The notes under the pieces were generated by a model. It saw nothing but the letters and a program-made list of their open reading frames with translations, did no database searches and was not told where the DNA came from. Shown piece after piece: positions 42,932-52,853 of a stretch of 64,000 bases of DNA. The position numbers were made by a program, and so were the translations under genes. How positions within the stretch are numbered: position 1 is the first letter of the stretch; each line of letters opens with the position of its first letter. The DNA comes from Eisenbergiella porci (lineage in GTDB: Bacteria > Bacillota > Clostridia > Lachnospirales > Lachnospiraceae): the NCBI RefSeq assembly GCF_009696275.1, contig NZ_VUMI01000014.1:1-64000 (forward strand), written 5' to 3'.

Positions 42932-42983
42932 ATGTAAAATCCTCTCTTTCCCCTCAGCCGCTTTGTGCAGCTATTTTACGTAC

Positions 42984-43035
42984 GCAAAAAAAGAACCGTG
43001 AACATAAGGCTGTGCGCACTCCCATTCACGGTTCC
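42984..43035 (-). terminator. Riboswitch expression-platform terminator
   Basis: On the minus strand GAACCGTGAA (from 43034) pairs with TTCACGGTTC (to 42993), followed by seven T. It lies between the lysine aptamer and the antiporter gene and would form when lysine is bound. Confidence 0.8.
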
Positions 43036-43061
43036 TGTCCTGATCTTTTCAGCAGTAAATT

Positions 43062-43232
43062 ACAGATAGCGCTCCACATCCTTGTGACAGTCCGCAGCAT
43101 ATTCTGCTGCGCCCCAGAAAAGCTTCCCCGGACCGGGAAACAATTCTTCGGCGGTCTTTCCTTTCCCATATGGACGGCTGTCCTGTTCCTTTGCCCAAAT
43201 GGTACTGATAAAGCCCGCGCCTCTATCATATC
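43062..43232 (-). ncRNA. Lysine riboswitch (L box)
   Basis: The minus strand carries the conserved blocks of the L box in order: GATAGAGGCGCGG at the start of P1/P2, CAGTA of the loop E region, GGGAAAGGAAAGACCGCCGA, a variable hairpin (CGCAGCAGAATATGCTGCG), ACTGTCACAAGGATGTGG and the closing GAGCGCTATC. A terminator follows. Lysine binding is expected to stop transcription of the downstream NhaC-family gene. Confidence 0.9.
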
Positions 43233-43259
43233 TATTCTATTTTCTGTACGTATACAGGC

Positions 43260-43288
43260 ATTTTACCACCCTTGTCTGTAAAAAACAA
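43260..43288 (-). promoter_or_regulatory. Promoter of the riboswitch-nhaC transcript
   Basis: On the minus strand TTGTTT (43283-43288) and TAAAAT (43260-43265) with a 17-base spacer lie about 30 bases before the first conserved block of the lysine aptamer. Confidence 0.65.
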
Positions 43289-43436
43289 GATAAAACCTCA
43301 TTTTTCCACAGGCGGTGGTTGCAGACCACAATTCATTCGTGTATAGTGTTATCAGATACTGTCCGGGCAGGATTTTATTTTTGCCCGGTCATGGATGACA
43401 GAGAAATATTATTACGAAAAGGAATGGAGCAAACAT

Positions 43437-44297
43437 ATGTGGAAAGCTGAAAACTGGAAGGATTATGAGGTGCTGGATACCGGAAACGGTGAAAAGCTGG
43501 AGCGTTGGGGGGATTTCCTGCTTGTCCGCCCGGATCCTCAGGTAATCTGGACTTCTCCCCGCAGGCACCCGGGCTGGTCAAAAAAGAACGGACATTATCA
43601 CCGCAGCAGCAAGGGCGGCGGCGAATGGGAATTTTTTAATCTTCCCCAGGAATGGAGCATCCATTACCGTGATCTCACCTTCCGGCTGAAGCCATTTAGT
43701 TTCAAGCATACGGGACTATTTCCCGAACAGGCGGTAAACTGGGACTGGTTTACGGACATCATCCGTAAGTCCGGCCGGCCTTTGAAGGTACTGAATCTGT
43801 TCGCCTATACCGGAGGCGCAACGCTCAGTGCCGCTAAAGCCGGGGCCAGAGTCACCCACGTGGACGCGTCCAAGGGCATGGTTTCCTGGGCAAAGGAAAA
43901 TGCGGCGGCCTCCGGTCTTTCAGATGCTCCCATCCGCTGGCTGGTAGACGACTGTGTCAAATTCGTGGAACGTGAAATCCGCCGAGGGAATACTTATGAC
44001 GGCATAATTATGGATCCTCCCTCCTACGGAAGAGGCCCCAAAGGGGAAATCTGGAAAATCGAGGAGAGCATATTCCCTTTTGTACAGCTGTGCACCCAGC
44101 TGCTGTCCAGGGACGCCCGTTTCTTTCTTATAAATTCCTACACTACCGGCCTGCAGCCCGCCGTATTGTCCTATATGATGAACCTATGTATCGTCCCGGT
44201 TCTGGGAGGACATGTGGATGCGGAAGAAATCGGCCTTCCGGTAACGGAAAGCGGCCTGATTCTTCCCTGCGGCGCATCAGGGCGCTGGAACAGCTGA
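43437..44297 (+). CDS. Class I SAM-dependent rRNA-type methyltransferase (RlmI/YccW-like)
   Basis: I place the start at 43437 (MWKAENWKDYEVLDTGNGEK, AAAGGAATGGAG upstream), giving 286 residues. It has the SAM-binding FAYTGGATLSAAKAGARV, Asp in VTHVDASKGMVSWAKEN, and the base-flipping motif DPPSYGRGPKGE typical of 23S rRNA cytosine/guanine methyltransferases near RlmI and RlmKL. There is no PUA domain, unlike RlmI itself, so the exact target is open. It is divergent from the lysine-riboswitch gene. Confidence 0.8.
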   Translation: MWKAENWKDYEVLDTGNGEKLERWGDFLLVRPDPQVIWTSPRRHPGWSKKNGHYHRSSKGGGEWEFFNLPQEWSIHYRDLTFRLKPFSFKHTGLFPEQAVNWDWFTDIIRKSGRPLKVLNLFAYTGGATLSAAKAGARVTHVDASKGMVSWAKENAAASGLSDAPIRWLVDDCVKFVEREIRRGNTYDGIIMDPPSYGRGPKGEIWKIEESIFPFVQLCTQLLSRDARFFLINSYTTGLQPAVLSYMMNLCIVPVLGGHVDAEEIGLPVTESGLILPCGASGRWNS

Positions 44298-44325
44298 AGG
44301 CTGCAGCTTTAAAAGGCTGTAACAT

Positions 44326-44358
44326 AATTGCCGGATTGGTTAACCCAATCCGGCAATT
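44326..44358. terminator. Symmetric hairpin between convergent genes
   Basis: AATTGCCGGATTGG and CCAATCCGGCAATT form a perfect 14-bp stem with a 5-base loop, in which the stop codon of the minus-strand gene lies. There is no T run on either side, so it may protect mRNA ends rather than terminate by itself. Confidence 0.5.
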
Positions 44359-45344
44359 ACACCTGCTACTATGACCATATATAAAATAAATCCAAGTGCG
44401 GCCACCACCGCTGTCCAAATCAGTGCCGCCTTGCAGAAATTAGCTTTGCTACGGTTTTCCGTCGTGCCAAAGCCCCATATAAAAAGCATGATGATATTCA
44501 CACAGGGAATGGCAAGCACCAGCAAGGTGAGAACCCAGTCGGATACCTTCATCGGCGGTTCCGGGGCCTCCTGGCTGATAGGAGCAATCGGCGCTCCCTG
44601 ATAAGGACTTTCCTGATAGGCTCCGCCATACGGATAACCGTTTTGCCCATTTGGACGGCCATAACCGTTTCCGTTCCCATATACATTTGCATTCGTATAT
44701 GTATTATTGGGCGCGCCATTGCCGCCCTGCTGAAAGAAATTGGGCTTCTGATAGGTATTGGTGTTCTGGTTTCCATAGGAGGGTCCGTTCTGATAACCGA
44801 CAGAATTCTGATAACCAGTAGGATTCTGATAACCAGCAGGATTCTGGTAACCAGCCTGGCTTTGATACATATTGGTGCCATAACGGATATTGACATCCTG
44901 ATAACCGCTTCCGTTCTGTCCGGCCGCATTCTGATATACGTTATTATTGCTGCCTCCGGCATTCTGAAATGCATTATCCGTTCCCGCATTTCCCTGACTG
45001 CCAATGGCCTCTTCCGCCGTCTTCCAAGCTGACGGCCCCTGTGTCGCAGACTCCTGCGCTGTTTTTTCCTGCGCCATACCTTCCTGAGCTGCTGCATCCC
45101 CGGCCGTCGGCATATCTTCCTGAGCTGCCGCTTCCACGGCCGCCGGCATACCTTCCTGAGCCGCTGCATCCTCTGCCGCCGACATATCTTCCTTTACCGA
45201 CTGAGCTTGCATGGACCGCGGCATCCCGTCATTTACCGGCTGTACTTCTATGGTTCCTGCCGTCTCTTCATTTATGATATCAGTTGTTCCGCCCTCCGGG
45301 CTCTCCGCTGTATTCTGCATTTGATTTATATCCTTGTCGCTCAT
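44340..45344 (-). CDS. Low-complexity protein with C-terminal membrane segments
   Basis: The 334-residue protein has three parts: an acidic Ala/Glu-rich region with repeats of AAAQEGMPAA type (about 55-95), a long Tyr/Gln/Asn/Gly-rich region with repeats of the form GYQNPxGYQN (about 120-255), and two membrane helices near the C-terminus (VLTLLVLAIPCVNIIMLF and a second). The start follows AGGAGG. The Tyr/Gln/Asn part resembles disordered, phase-separating sequences. The membrane part is like small DUF4190/CD225-type tails. Function unknown. Confidence 0.7.
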   Translation of the reverse strand: MSDKDINQMQNTAESPEGGTTDIINEETAGTIEVQPVNDGMPRSMQAQSVKEDMSAAEDAAAQEGMPAAVEAAAQEDMPTAGDAAAQEGMAQEKTAQESATQGPSAWKTAEEAIGSQGNAGTDNAFQNAGGSNNNVYQNAAGQNGSGYQDVNIRYGTNMYQSQAGYQNPAGYQNPTGYQNSVGYQNGPSYGNQNTNTYQKPNFFQQGGNGAPNNTYTNANVYGNGNGYGRPNGQNGYPYGGAYQESPYQGAPIAPISQEAPEPPMKVSDWVLTLLVLAIPCVNIIMLFIWGFGTTENRSKANFCKAALIWTAVVAALGFILYMVIVAGVIAGLG

Positions 45345-45424
45345 GCAAACCTCCTGTCTACGCCGTACGGCGTCCTGTTTTTATTTTATCCACAGTTTTT
45401 CTCTCCAGAGCTACTTTTATTCTA

Positions 45425-45895
45425 TCATATTCCAAACAGATGCCGCAAGAAATCATTATAAAAGGGAAATATCCGATTCAGAATATTATCCCGTCTGAAG
45501 GTCATCGGCGAATATCCGGGAAATTCCGTAACCATACGATATATATAAACAAGGAGCATAAGCGCCGCAGCCGCAGCCAGAATTTCCATGGCATACTTTA
45601 CCTCTTTCCCCTTCACATACCGCATATAAACAAAATATACCCCAAACAGAACCATCAAAAAAGCGCATGGATTCAGCTGCCACGCTCTTCCGAACTGTCC
45701 CCGAAAAATATAAATAAGCGCCCTTGTGGTGCCGCAGCCCGGACAGGGCAGCCCCGTCAGGATAAGAAGAGGACAAAACGCATGGAAAACCGCTTTTACC
45801 ACAATATAATAAATCAGGAAAGCTGCCCCCGCCCATTTATACTGTCTGATATCCCTTCCTATACGTTTCAGGATCACCCCCACATTTTTCTTCAT
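45425..45895 (-). CDS. DUF2752 membrane protein
   Basis: I place the start at the ATG overlapping the hypA stop (ATGA), giving 156 residues. It has the DUF2752 signature LPCPGCGTTRA after the first helix, and three membrane helices in all. The family is widespread and not characterised; the Cys pair could bind metal or a partner. It is translationally coupled to hypA here. Confidence 0.75.
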   Translation of the reverse strand: MKKNVGVILKRIGRDIRQYKWAGAAFLIYYIVVKAVFHAFCPLLILTGLPCPGCGTTRALIYIFRGQFGRAWQLNPCAFLMVLFGVYFVYMRYVKGKEVKYAMEILAAAAALMLLVYIYRMVTEFPGYSPMTFRRDNILNRIFPFYNDFLRHLFGI

Positions 45896-46233
45896 ATACA
45901 CTCAATTTCCTTAATGAAAAAATCCCGTCCGCTGATAATTTTCATATTCCTGCTTCCGCAGTCCGGACAGACTCCCCCGCACACAGTGGCATGAAATTCT
46001 CTGCCGCAGTCCAGGCATCTTCCATTAGCCGGCAGTATCTCAATTTCCAGCGCCGCATCCTTCAGCATACTGCCCTCTACCGCGGCAGGATACACCTTTT
46101 TCATATATTCCGGTATCACGGATGATATTTCCCCAATCTGCAGAACAAGCTTTTCGATCCTGCCGACCTTATTTTCCACAGCGAATTTTTCAACTGTTTT
46201 AACAATTTCCATTAATAAACCTAATTCATGCAA
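45892..46233 (-). CDS. hypA: Hydrogenase nickel insertion protein HypA
   Basis: The 113-residue HypA delivers nickel to [NiFe]-hydrogenase or urease. His2 with MHELGL at the N-terminus binds nickel, and the zinc site has two Cys pairs (CLDC and CPDC). It follows hypB after six bases. No hydrogenase or urease gene is in this window, so its client is elsewhere. Confidence 0.9.
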   Translation of the reverse strand: MHELGLLMEIVKTVEKFAVENKVGRIEKLVLQIGEISSVIPEYMKKVYPAAVEGSMLKDAALEIEILPANGRCLDCGREFHATVCGGVCPDCGSRNMKIISGRDFFIKEIECI

Positions 46234-46239
46234 AACAGC

Positions 46240-46908
46240 TTACTCCTTCCACGCCCGGACCTGCTCCCGCAGCCACTCTGCCCATTCCTCCAGACCTTCG
46301 CCGTTTCTTGCAGAAACAGGTATAATCTTTATATCCGGATTTATTTTCCTTGCCCTTTCCATGCAGGCCTCCACATCAAAATCAAAATAAGGCAGTACAT
46401 CTATCTTATTTATCAGAAGGACATCGCAGATGGAAAACATCAGCGGATATTTCAAAGGCTTATCATCCCCTTCCGGTATACTCAGAATCATGGCATTCCT
46501 GGATGCGCCTGTATCGAATTCCGCCGGACATACCAGATTTCCCACATTTTCAAGAATTGCCAGATCAATGCCTTCCGTTTCCAGCCCCTCAAGCCCCTGC
46601 TTTGTCATCTCTGCATCCAGATGGCACATTCCTCCGGTATGCAGCTGAATAACCTTTACTCCCGTTTCCGATATGGCGGCCGCATCCACATCAGAATCAA
46701 TATCCGCCTCCATAACGCCTATTTTCATCTCATCCTTCAGCATGTCAATGGTTCTTTTCAGCGTTGTCGTTTTTCCTGAACCGGGGGATGACATCAGATT
46801 GAGCAGAAAGGTCTTCTGCATCTTCAATGCCTTCCTCAGTTCGTCCGCTTCCCTGTCGTTATCCTCAAATACGCTTTTTTTAATCTCAAGAATTTTATAA
46901 TCCTTCAT
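46240..46908 (-). CDS. hypB: Hydrogenase/urease nickel GTPase HypB
   Basis: I choose the ATG at 46908 with AAGGAGAAG upstream, giving 222 residues. HypB is the GTPase of nickel insertion: Walker A SSPGSGKTTTL, the metal-binding HTGGMCHLDAE, and NKIDVLPYF near the C-terminus as guanine-binding NKxD. The N-terminal CxxCGC and His-rich nickel stores of some HypB proteins are missing. A weak promoter (TTGACT-17-TACGTT, 47027-47055) and a GC-rich hairpin (46961-46979) lie upstream. Confidence 0.9.
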   Translation of the reverse strand: MKDYKILEIKKSVFEDNDREADELRKALKMQKTFLLNLMSSPGSGKTTTLKRTIDMLKDEMKIGVMEADIDSDVDAAAISETGVKVIQLHTGGMCHLDAEMTKQGLEGLETEGIDLAILENVGNLVCPAEFDTGASRNAMILSIPEGDDKPLKYPLMFSICDVLLINKIDVLPYFDFDVEACMERARKINPDIKIIPVSARNGEGLEEWAEWLREQVRAWKE

Positions 46909-47131
46909 ACCTCTTCTCCTTTGTTGAAAAATCAATTTACATGAAAGCCCCTGCCTTCCCCTGCAAGCACGCGCAGGGTTATCTTTTTGGCAGATTTCTC
47001 CCGCAGGCTTCAAAACTGCTTATATAAACGTAACACTCCCTTGGAATAAAGTCAACGCATGTAAAGCAAAGAAGGAAGCGGAAAATACCCGCTCCCTCTC
47101 ATATATTCCTTACCTTTCCGAATCCGAATTC

Positions 47132-48319
47132 TTATTCATATTCCGCAAACTCGGAGAATTCCTTCCAGATATTACAGATCCATGTTTTCCCCTGGTTAAA
47201 AATGATTTCATTGCCATCTTCATCATAGAATTTAGGCGGAACGCCATCGCCCTCCATACGGGACCAGGTACCCTTTATTGCCTTGCCGCCGGTGAATACA
47301 ATGGCATCCCCCTCACCGTGAACGCCAAAAGCCAGATAATCCTTAGCATCACGCACCTCACCATGGCAATACTGGAAAACCACGTTGGAAACAGCAAGCT
47401 GCTCATTATTCATCTCATCAATCTGTTTCTTCCCGTCCTGATAACGGTAATAGAGCTGGTCCTCCTCATTATACTCAAAATAAGGATTGTATGCACCGTA
47501 GCCGCCTGAGTTAGCACCGGTTCCGCCGGGACGGACAATTACAGCATCCTCCGCATCTTTATACTCCGCCCGGTAATCCTCTGCCGCAAAAGTAAACTGC
47601 GGCACATAATCATCATCATATTCCCAGTCATATTTCAAACGTTCCACCGCATCCTTCAGACCGTCAATAAACAGATATCCCGTAAATTCCAGTTTATACC
47701 CGGGACGTTTGATTCTTCCATAGGCCTCGTCAGCAGGCTTGTAAATTCCTTCCACTCCTGCGCTGATGTTTTGCACTGTATCTCTGTTAATCAGCTCCTC
47801 CACATAAGGTCTGGCAAGGCCCCAGTTACAGTAAACAGCCTCATAGCCCATCGCTGTATACACAAAATAATCCCGGCTGCTGCGCACCGGCCCGATATGA
47901 TCCAAATCATCAAAATCTTCAAATATCGCCATCAGCCTGGTAATTCTCCCTTCCACAGGCGCTTCGTAAATAACACTTGCCTGGGAAATCCCGTACTGAG
48001 GCATCGCCTGGGAATTATTCGGTATCATAACCGCAATCGGCCTTCTGGTTACAACCTCTTCATCCTTCCATTCTCCGGTCAGATAGCTCTGCATTTTTCC
48101 ATCCACCGTACTGCGTTCTTCGATAACCGGAACGGTGGTTGCCTCTGTTTCCGTTTCCGTCTCCGTTTCACTTTGCGTCTCTGTCTCAACAATCTGCGTT
48201 TCAGTTGACGCCGCTGTCTCTTCCACCATGGTTTCCTGCTTTTTCCCGCAGGCCGTTAATGCCAATGCCGCAGCCATTACCGAAGCAGCGGCCAATATTA
48301 TTCTTTTCCGTTTCATCAT
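47132..48319 (-). CDS. DUF3048 lipoprotein (YerB-like)
   Basis: The 395-residue protein has a lipoprotein signal with lipobox ALTAC near residue 24, then a disordered Thr/Glu repeat (TETETQSETETETETE), then the two DUF3048 domains (about 85-395), with the typical RPIAVMIPNNSQAMPQYGIS and the IGPVRSSRDYF motifs. It is exported and anchored on the outer side of the membrane. B. subtilis YerB is the nearest named relative; its role is unclear. It has its own promoter. Confidence 0.88.
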   Translation of the reverse strand: MMKRKRIILAAASVMAAALALTACGKKQETMVEETAASTETQIVETETQSETETETETEATTVPVIEERSTVDGKMQSYLTGEWKDEEVVTRRPIAVMIPNNSQAMPQYGISQASVIYEAPVEGRITRLMAIFEDFDDLDHIGPVRSSRDYFVYTAMGYEAVYCNWGLARPYVEELINRDTVQNISAGVEGIYKPADEAYGRIKRPGYKLEFTGYLFIDGLKDAVERLKYDWEYDDDYVPQFTFAAEDYRAEYKDAEDAVIVRPGGTGANSGGYGAYNPYFEYNEEDQLYYRYQDGKKQIDEMNNEQLAVSNVVFQYCHGEVRDAKDYLAFGVHGEGDAIVFTGGKAIKGTWSRMEGDGVPPKFYDEDGNEIIFNQGKTWICNIWKEFSEFAEYE

Positions 48320-48370
48320 TTGTTCTTTCCTTTATGCAAAAATAAAATCGGGTTTTCAGTAACTTAAAAC

Positions 48371-48400
48371 ATTATATAATAGACAACGTCCTTTTGTCCA
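48371..48400 (-). promoter_or_regulatory. Promoter of the DUF3048 gene
   Basis: On the minus strand TGGACA (48395-48400) and TATAAT (48371-48376) have an 18-base spacer, about 50 bases before the start codon. Confidence 0.6.
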
Positions 48401-48474
48401 TGTGAAACGGCAGATTCCTGCCCTGTCCCATAAATTACCTGAGAGCGAATTAGGCACAATATCATTCTACGTTG

Positions 48475-48514
48475 TAATAAAAGAAAAGGGCTCTCCGAAA
48501 ATCGGAAAGCCCTT
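48475..48514 (-). terminator. tuf terminator
   Basis: AAGGGCTTTCCGA and TCGGAGAGCCCTT (minus strand) form a 13-bp stem with a 3-base loop and one mismatch, followed by TTCTTTTATT. It ends the tuf transcript 20 bases after the stop codon. Confidence 0.85.
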
Positions 48515-48533
48515 AAAAATCTAAAAATACTAA

Positions 48534-49727
48534 TTACTCGATGATGGTAGCAACACGGCCTGATCCTACAGTACGTCCACCTTCACGGATAGCGAAAGTA
48601 AGACCCTGCTCCATAGCGATAGGATGAATCAGTTCGATGCTCATTTCTACGTTATCACCAGGCATGCACATCTCTACACCTTCAGGAAGGTTGCAGACAC
48701 CTGTTACGTCAGTTGTTCTGAAGTAGAACTGAGGTCTGTAGTTGTTGAAGAAAGGAGTATGACGTCCACCTTCATCTTTGGTCAGAACGTATACCTGAGC
48801 GGTAAACTTTCTGTGGCAGGTAACTGTGCCGGGTTTTGCAAGAACCTGTCCTCTTTCGATTTCAGTTCTCTGAACACCACGAAGCAGTGCGCCGATGTTA
48901 TCACCAGCCTGAGCTTCATCCAGCATCTTACGGAACATTTCGATACCGGTAACAACAGTCTTCTTGGTCTCTTCTTTGATACCAACGATTTCAACTTCTT
49001 CATTCAGATGAAGTGTTCCACGCTCTACTCTACCGGTTGCAACAGTACCACGGCCGGTAATTGTGAATACGTCTTCTACAGGCATAAGGAAAGGCTTGTC
49101 TGTGTCACGCTGAGGATCCGGAATATAAGAGTCAACAGCTGCCATCAGCTCAAGGATCTTATCGCCCCATTCGCTCTGAGGATCTTCCAGAGCTTTCAGA
49201 GCGGAACCCTGGATAATCGGAGTGTCATCTCCGGGGAATTCATACTCGTTCAGCAGGTCTCTGATTTCCATTTCAACCAGCTCAAGCAGTTCCGGATCGT
49301 CTACCATATCACATTTGTTCATGAATACAACGATATAAGGAACGCCTACCTGACGGGACAGCAGGATGTGTTCTTTGGTCTGAGCCATAACACCATCGGT
49401 AGCTGCAACAACCAGGATAGCACCATCCATCTGAGCTGCACCAGTGATCATGTTCTTTACATAGTCAGCATGGCCAGGGCAGTCAACGTGTGCGTAATGT
49501 CTGTTTTCTGTTTCATACTCTACGTGAGCTGTGGAAATGGTGATACCACGTTCTCTTTCTTCCGGAGCCTTGTCGATCATATCGAAAGCTACAGCTTCAC
49601 CAGTTCCAAGTCTTGTATTCAGAGTCTTGGTAATAGCTGCTGTCAGAGTTGTTTTACCATGGTCAACGTGGCCAATGGTACCAATGTTACAATGCGGCTT
49701 TTTTCTTTCAAATTTAGCTTTAGCCAT
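48534..49727 (-). CDS. tuf: Elongation factor Tu
   Basis: The 397-residue EF-Tu brings aminoacyl-tRNA to the ribosome. The GTPase motifs are present: [14 protein letters not shown] and NKCDMVDD. Domains II and III are full length. It has its own promoter at 49792-49820 besides possible read-through from the str operon. No resistance-type change is obvious. Confidence 0.98.
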   Translation of the reverse strand: MAKAKFERKKPHCNIGTIGHVDHGKTTLTAAITKTLNTRLGTGEAVAFDMIDKAPEERERGITISTAHVEYETENRHYAHVDCPGHADYVKNMITGAAQMDGAILVVAATDGVMAQTKEHILLSRQVGVPYIVVFMNKCDMVDDPELLELVEMEIRDLLNEYEFPGDDTPIIQGSALKALEDPQSEWGDKILELMAAVDSYIPDPQRDTDKPFLMPVEDVFTITGRGTVATGRVERGTLHLNEEVEIVGIKEETKKTVVTGIEMFRKMLDEAQAGDNIGALLRGVQRTEIERGQVLAKPGTVTCHRKFTAQVYVLTKDEGGRHTPFFNNYRPQFYFRTTDVTGVCNLPEGVEMCMPGDNVEMSIELIHPIAMEQGLTFAIREGGRTVGSGRVATIIE

Positions 49728-49791
49728 TTTTGATAATCCTCCTTAAAATCAATAGAAATCAATTGTTTCTTTTTCTAATCGGCTAATTCTG

Positions 49792-49820
49792 ATTATATTA
49801 GATTATACCGATATTTTCAA
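49792..49820 (-). promoter_or_regulatory. tuf promoter
   Basis: On the minus strand TTGAAA (49815-49820) and TATAAT (49792-49797) are 17 bases apart, between the tandem repeats and tuf. Confidence 0.8.
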
Positions 49821-49845
49821 GCTTTATTTAGCTTATTTTGCCTTT

Positions 49846-50010
49846 GCTGCAAGTACTTTTTACACAGGAAAAAGTTCACTACTGTTATTTCGCTTTTGCA
49901 GCAAGCACTTTTTACACAGGAAAAAGTTCACTACTTTTATTTTGCCTTTGCAGCAAGCACTTTTTACACAGGAAAAAGTTCACTACTTTTATTTTGCCTT
50001 TGCAGCAAGC
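49846..50010. repeat. 52-bp tandem repeats derived from the fusA 3' end
   Basis: Units start at 49846, 49898, 49950 and 50002, exactly 52 bases apart. Units two and three are identical; the outermost (49846) has several changes, so it is older. The copy at 50002 is the authentic last codons of fusA. Each unit carries the coding end (...VLAAKAK) and a small hairpin (ACTTTTT/AAAAAGT). The array lies between fusA and tuf. Confidence 0.9.
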
Positions 50011-52106
50011 ACTTTTTCCTGTACGTTCTTCGGTACCTGCTCATATTTCTCAAAGAACATGGAATAGTTGCCACGTCCCTGAGTCTTGGAACGCAGGTCT
50101 GTGGAATAGCCGAACATTTCAGCAAGCGGTACATATGCTCTTACCAGCTTGCCTCCGCCGATGTCATCCATACCTTCGATACGTCCGCGGCGGGAGTTGA
50201 TATCACCGATAACATCACCCATATAGTCTTCAGGCATGGTAACTTCAACCTTCATGATAGGCTCAAGCAGTACCGGGTTAGCCTTGGACATAGCATCCTT
50301 GAATGCCAGGGAACCGGCAATGTGAAATGCCATTTCGGAAGAGTCAACTTCATGGTAGGAACCATCGTATACGGTAGCGTGAACACCCAGTACAGGGAAT
50401 CCGCCGAGGATACCGGCCTTGGATGCTTCCTCAATACCTTCACCAACTGCCGGAATATATTCCTTAGGAATAGAACCGCCGACAACTGCGGTATCGAACT
50501 TGAATGTCTCTTCGCCGTTAGGATCCATGGGCTCGAACTTAACCTTACAATGTCCGTACTGTCCACGTCCACCGGACTGTTTTGCGTATTTGCTGTCAAC
50601 ATCAACAGGCTTGGTAAAGGTTTCCTTGTATGCAACCTGAGGAGCACCAACGTTTGCTTCCACCTTGAACTCACGCAGAAGTCTGTCTACGATAATTTCC
50701 AGATGGAGCTCGCCCATACCAGCGATAATTGTCTGTCCTGTTTCCTGATCCGTATGGGCACGGAAGGTCGGGTCTTCTTCTGCCAGTTTGGAAAGAGCTT
50801 CACCCAGTTTACCCTGGCCTGCTTTGGTCTTGGGCTCAATAGCAAGCTCAATAACCGGTTCAGGGAATTCCATGGATTCCAGAATTACCGGATGCTGATC
50901 GTCACAGATGGTATCACCGGTTGTGGTGAACTTAAAGCCAACTGCTGCAGCGATATCGCCGGCAAATACCTTATCCAGCTCCTGTCTCTTGTTAGCATGC
51001 ATCTGCAGGATACGTCCAACACGTTCCTTCTTATCCTTTGTTGCATTCAGCACATAAGAACCGGAGTTCATAGTTCCAGAATACACACGGAAGAATGCAA
51101 GCTTACCAACAAACGGGTCAGCCATAATCTTGAATGCCAGAGCGGAAAAAGGTTCCTCGTCAGAAGAATGTCTTTCCACTTCGTTTCCATCCAGATCAGT
51201 TCCCTTAATAGAAGGGATGTCCGTAGGAGAAGGCATATACTCAAGCACTGCATCCAGAAGCTTCTGTACACCCTTGTTCCTGTATGCGGAACCGCAGCAA
51301 ACCGGGATAGCTGCACATTCGCATGTAGCTTTTCTCAGAACTGCCTTAAGTTCTTCAACAGAAGGTTCTTCCCCTTCCAGATACATCATCATTAAATCAT
51401 CATCTAATTCACAGATTTTCTCGATCAGCTCTGAACGATACAGCTCTGCATCATCCTGCATATCCCCAAGATCTTCTGTTACTGTAATATCTTCGCCCTT
51501 ATCGTCGTTAAAGATATAGGCTTTCATTTCAAACAGGTCGATGATTCCCTTGAATTCATCTTCCTTGCCGATAGGCAGCTGCAGGATGATGGCATTCTTG
51601 CCAAGCCTTGTCCTGATCTGGTCTACGGCACCGTAAAAGTTTGCGCCAAGGATGTCCATCTTATTGATGAAAGCCATTCTCGGTACATTGTAGGTGTCTG
51701 CCTGACGCCATACGTTTTCTGACTGAGGCTCAACGCCGCCCTTCGCACAGAATACGCCGACAGCGCCATCTAGTACACGAAGAGAACGCTCAACTTCCAC
51801 TGTGAAGTCAACGTGGCCGGGAGTATCGATAATATTGATACGGTACTCAGGCTCATTGGGATCAACCTTGCATTCATGATGCTTGGTCCAGTGGCATGTG
51901 GTAGCGGCTGATGTGATGGTGATACCTCTTTCCTGTTCCTGCTCCATCCAGTCCATGGTCGCAGTACCTTCATGAGTATCCCCGATCTTATAGTTAACAC
52001 CGGTGTAGTACAGAATACGCTCTGTCAGAGTAGTCTTACCTGCATCGATGTGAGCCATAATACCAATGTTTCTGGTTCTCTCTAATGGATATTCTCTTCC
52101 AGCCAA
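49989..52106 (-). CDS. fusA: Elongation factor G
   Basis: The 705-residue EF-G drives translocation. GTPase motifs are present ([21 protein letters not shown]). All five domains are full length. The start codon is TTG at 52106, seven bases after AAGGAGG. It follows rpsG after about 60 bases. Its 3' end is duplicated in a tandem array toward tuf. Confidence 0.98.
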   Translation of the reverse strand: MAGREYPLERTRNIGIMAHIDAGKTTLTERILYYTGVNYKIGDTHEGTATMDWMEQEQERGITITSAATTCHWTKHHECKVDPNEPEYRINIIDTPGHVDFTVEVERSLRVLDGAVGVFCAKGGVEPQSENVWRQADTYNVPRMAFINKMDILGANFYGAVDQIRTRLGKNAIILQLPIGKEDEFKGIIDLFEMKAYIFNDDKGEDITVTEDLGDMQDDAELYRSELIEKICELDDDLMMMYLEGEEPSVEELKAVLRKATCECAAIPVCCGSAYRNKGVQKLLDAVLEYMPSPTDIPSIKGTDLDGNEVERHSSDEEPFSALAFKIMADPFVGKLAFFRVYSGTMNSGSYVLNATKDKKERVGRILQMHANKRQELDKVFAGDIAAAVGFKFTTTGDTICDDQHPVILESMEFPEPVIELAIEPKTKAGQGKLGEALSKLAEEDPTFRAHTDQETGQTIIAGMGELHLEIIVDRLLREFKVEANVGAPQVAYKETFTKPVDVDSKYAKQSGGRGQYGHCKVKFEPMDPNGEETFKFDTAVVGGSIPKEYIPAVGEGIEEASKAGILGGFPVLGVHATVYDGSYHEVDSSEMAFHIAGSLAFKDAMSKANPVLLEPIMKVEVTMPEDYMGDVIGDINSRRGRIEGMDDIGGGKLVRAYVPLAEMFGYSTDLRSKTQGRGNYSMFFEKYEQVPKNVQEKVLAAKAK

Positions 52107-52166
52107 AGGTTTTTCCTCCTTAATTTTGTATCCCGGGCCTAAGCCGCAAGGACGCGCCCACCCAGA

Positions 52167-52637
52167 TTAAAATCTGTAGTGAGAAAACGCCTTGTTTGCT
52201 TCTGCCATTTTGTGCATGTCTTCTTTTCTTTTAACTGCGGATCCGGTGTTATTGGATGCGTCAAGAATTTCGTTTGCCAGTCTTTCTTCCATGGTCTTCT
52301 CGCCTCTCTTGCGTGAGAAGGTTACAAGCCATCTTAAGCCCAGCGCCTGGCGTCTGTCAGGTCTTACTTCGATAGGCACCTGATAGGTAGCACCACCGAT
52401 ACGCCTAGCCTTTACTTCGAGAACAGGCATGATATTGTTCATCGCTTCCTCGAATACTTCAAGAGCCGGCTTTCCAGCCTTTGCTTCAACTCTGTTGAAC
52501 GCACCGTATACAATCTTCTGGGCAACGCCTCTCTTACCATCCAGCATGATGTTGTTGATAAGTTTGGTGACTACCTTGTCGTTGTATAAGGGGTCCGCCA
52601 GTACGTCTCTTTTCTGAATATGTCCTTTACGTGGCAC
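52167..52637 (-). CDS. rpsG: 30S ribosomal protein S7
   Basis: The 156-residue S7 is full length ([20 protein letters not shown]). It nucleates the 30S head. It lies between rpsL and fusA in the str operon; a 216-base space to rpsL has no gene. Confidence 0.98.
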   Translation of the reverse strand: MPRKGHIQKRDVLADPLYNDKVVTKLINNIMLDGKRGVAQKIVYGAFNRVEAKAGKPALEVFEEAMNNIMPVLEVKARRIGGATYQVPIEVRPDRRQALGLRWLVTFSRKRGEKTMEERLANEILDASNNTGSAVKRKEDMHKMAEANKAFSHYRF

Positions 52638-52853
52638 GGTTCTTCCCTCCTTAATTATAATCTGTAATTAAATCATCGGTACTCACATGTGTCTGATACA
52701 CGGCCGCATGCGGCCGGGCAAACGTCTGTCCGGAAACAAAACGTTACTAATTACACCCAATGTGTTCGTGCGGTCTATCTGTTCGCTTAGAAAGTGAAAA
52801 TCAGAATCCCAACACTAAATTAGTTCTTTCTGTGGTACATGGAAAATAATGAA

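Noticed and set aside
49896-51395. A 499-codon plus-strand frame opposite fusA
   Set aside because: It is an antisense shadow of fusA and starts inside the tandem repeat array.
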